Shown: piece by piece, positions 63,191-64,000 of the stretch
How the letters are laid out: every line of letters begins with the position of its first letter
Numbering within the stretch: the stretch's first letter is position 1
NCBI RefSeq assembly: GCF_020618415.1
Contig: NZ_CP085344.1
Location: 3,551,977 to 3,615,976 of the forward strand
Reading direction: 5' to 3'
From: Cupriavidus sp. MP-37
GTDB taxonomy: Bacteria > Pseudomonadota > Gammaproteobacteria > Burkholderiales > Burkholderiaceae
Length of the DNA stretch: 64,000 bases
Program-made: the position numbers and the translations under genes
The notes under the pieces: generated by a model
Databases searched by the model: none
Seen by the model: only the letters and a program-made list of their open reading frames with translations
What the model was told of the DNA's origin: nothing

Positions 63191-64000
63191 ATGCAAGATT
63201 TCTGGCAGGCGGCAGCCGCGCAACTCGAGCGCGAGCTGACGCCGCAACAGTTCAAAACGTGGATCAAGCCGCTGGCGCCCGTTGCGTTCGATGAAGAAAC
63301 GCATGCGCTGCGGATTGCTGCGCCCAACCGTTTCAAGCTCGACTGGGTCAAGAGCCAGTTTTCGGGGCGCATCACCGCCCTCGCCTGCGAATACTGGGAA
63401 GCGCAGGTCAGCGTCCAGTTCGTGCTCGATCCCGCCGCGTCGGGCCGCGCCGCTGCCTACATGCAGCCGGCCCAGCCCGGCATGGGCGCGGGCGGCATGG
63501 ACCAGCACGCAGCACCGGGTACGGGCATGGGTGGCTATCCCGGCGCGCAGCCGATGGGCGGCCAGCCTCCGTTTGCCATGCCTGGCCAGCCGGGTCAGCC
63601 CGGCTATGGCGAATACCCCACCGCCGCCGCGTATGGACTGGGCCAGCCGCCATATGGAAACCCCGGCAACCCGGCCGGCATGCCGTCCGCCGCGCCGCTT
63701 CCGGCTGGCGCGCGCAACCAGGGCATGGGCCAGCATCCCGGCCAGCACCACCCGCAGCACAACACCGACCTGGGCGAGATCGACGTGGTCCAGATGGACC
63801 CCGCCGAAGCCAGCGCCCGCTCCTACCGCGCGCCGCAGCAGGGCCAGCATCCGCATGCCGCGATGGGTAACGCCGCGCCGATGCCCGGCCACCAGCCCAG
63901 CGACACGGTCCACGAGCGCTCGCGCCTGAACCCGATCCTGACGTTCGACAACTTCGTCACCGGCAAGGCCAACCAGCTGGCGCGCGCCGCCGCGATCCAG
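63191..64000 (+). CDS. dnaA: Chromosomal replication initiator DnaA, 5' part
   Basis: The first 270 codons of dnaA; the gene runs off the window end. Domain I is typical ([20 protein letters not shown], then [10 protein letters not shown] and [14 protein letters not shown]). Domain II (about residues 83-243) is a very long linker rich in Gly, Pro, Gln and Met, several times the length of that in E. coli. Domain III starts at [20 protein letters not shown]. The ATPase motifs and the DNA-binding domain lie beyond the window. ATG 63191 begins the standard MQDFW; no strong ribosome site is visible. Divergent from rpmH across the origin-like spacer. Confidence 0.95.
   Translation, partial: MQDFWQAAAAQLERELTPQQFKTWIKPLAPVAFDEETHALRIAAPNRFKLDWVKSQFSGRITALACEYWEAQVSVQFVLDPAASGRAAAYMQPAQPGMGAGGMDQHAAPGTGMGGYPGAQPMGGQPPFAMPGQPGQPGYGEYPTAAAYGLGQPPYGNPGNPAGMPSAAPLPAGARNQGMGQHPGQHHPQHNTDLGEIDVVQMDPAEASARSYRAPQQGQHPHAAMGNAAPMPGHQPSDTVHERSRLNPILTFDNFVTGKANQLARAAAIQ

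Noticed and set aside
63282..63929. A 215-codon plus-strand frame inside the start of dnaA
   Set aside because: It is the +1 shadow of dnaA, whose own frame from 63191 encodes the standard domain I and runs past the window end.

Overview
The window is a roughly 64 kb, very GC-rich stretch of a betaproteobacterial chromosome, most likely Cupriavidus or a close Burkholderiaceae relative. The right end carries the classic origin order mnmE, yidC, yidD, rnpA, rpmH, (origin-like DnaA boxes), dnaA. Other pointers are Bug/TctC-type binding proteins, paired DUF2957 lipoproteins and the strong third-position GC bias. No tRNA, rRNA, CRISPR, insertion sequence or phage gene was seen. The genus call is inference from gene content, not from a search.

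Layout. 1-1.6 kb: end of an MFS transporter, a regular array of DnaA-box-like sites, and a MOSC protein. 1.8-6.3 kb: an RND pump of the MdtA/MdtB kind without its own outer-membrane channel. 6.5-14.8 kb: a Fur-box-controlled operon of TonB-dependent receptor, exported and anchored CobN-like chelatase, ExbB-like protein, DUF2149 (ExbD-like) protein and ChaN-like lipoprotein, read as heme or other metallo-tetrapyrrole uptake with periplasmic metal removal. 15.1-18.6 kb: tctCBA tricarboxylate transporter. 18.7-22.7 kb: AbrB-type membrane protein, a thioesterase, a patatin and a glutathione-reductase-like enzyme. 22.9-26.4 kb: TctD/TctE-like two-component pair divergent from a periplasmic binding protein. 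26.4-33.8 kb: an AcrR/TtgR-like repressor divergent from a complete AcrA-AcrB-OprM pump, with a recognisable AcrR-type operator in the promoter.

33.9-48.2 kb looks like a lipid or hydrophobic-compound island. The minus-strand side holds an OmpW-like channel, two DUF2957 lipoproteins, a DUF1571-like protein, a TetR regulator and a GMC oxidoreductase with a Tat-exported small subunit. The plus-strand side holds an AraC regulator and a tight operon of Baeyer-Villiger-type monooxygenase, SDR, alpha/beta hydrolase, PF10118 protein and a 54-residue rubredoxin. The AraC-BVMO-SDR-hydrolase set resembles the mycobacterial virS/mymA locus. The PF10118 protein shows an E-ExxH-E-ExxH diiron signature and overlaps the rubredoxin gene, which suggests an uncharacterised diiron oxygenase with its own electron donor.

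48.4-55.4 kb: MerR and LysR regulators, a Bug binding protein with an M14 deacylase, small envelope proteins and a UGT-type glycosyltransferase. 55.5-64 kb: mnmE, CHAD protein, thioesterase, tam, yidC-yidD-rnpA-rpmH, the probable oriC and the 5' part of dnaA. A dispersed palindromic repeat (core CCCCTCTCCCGC..GCGGGAGAGGGG) sits in seven intergenic spaces, nearly always at 3' ends of genes.
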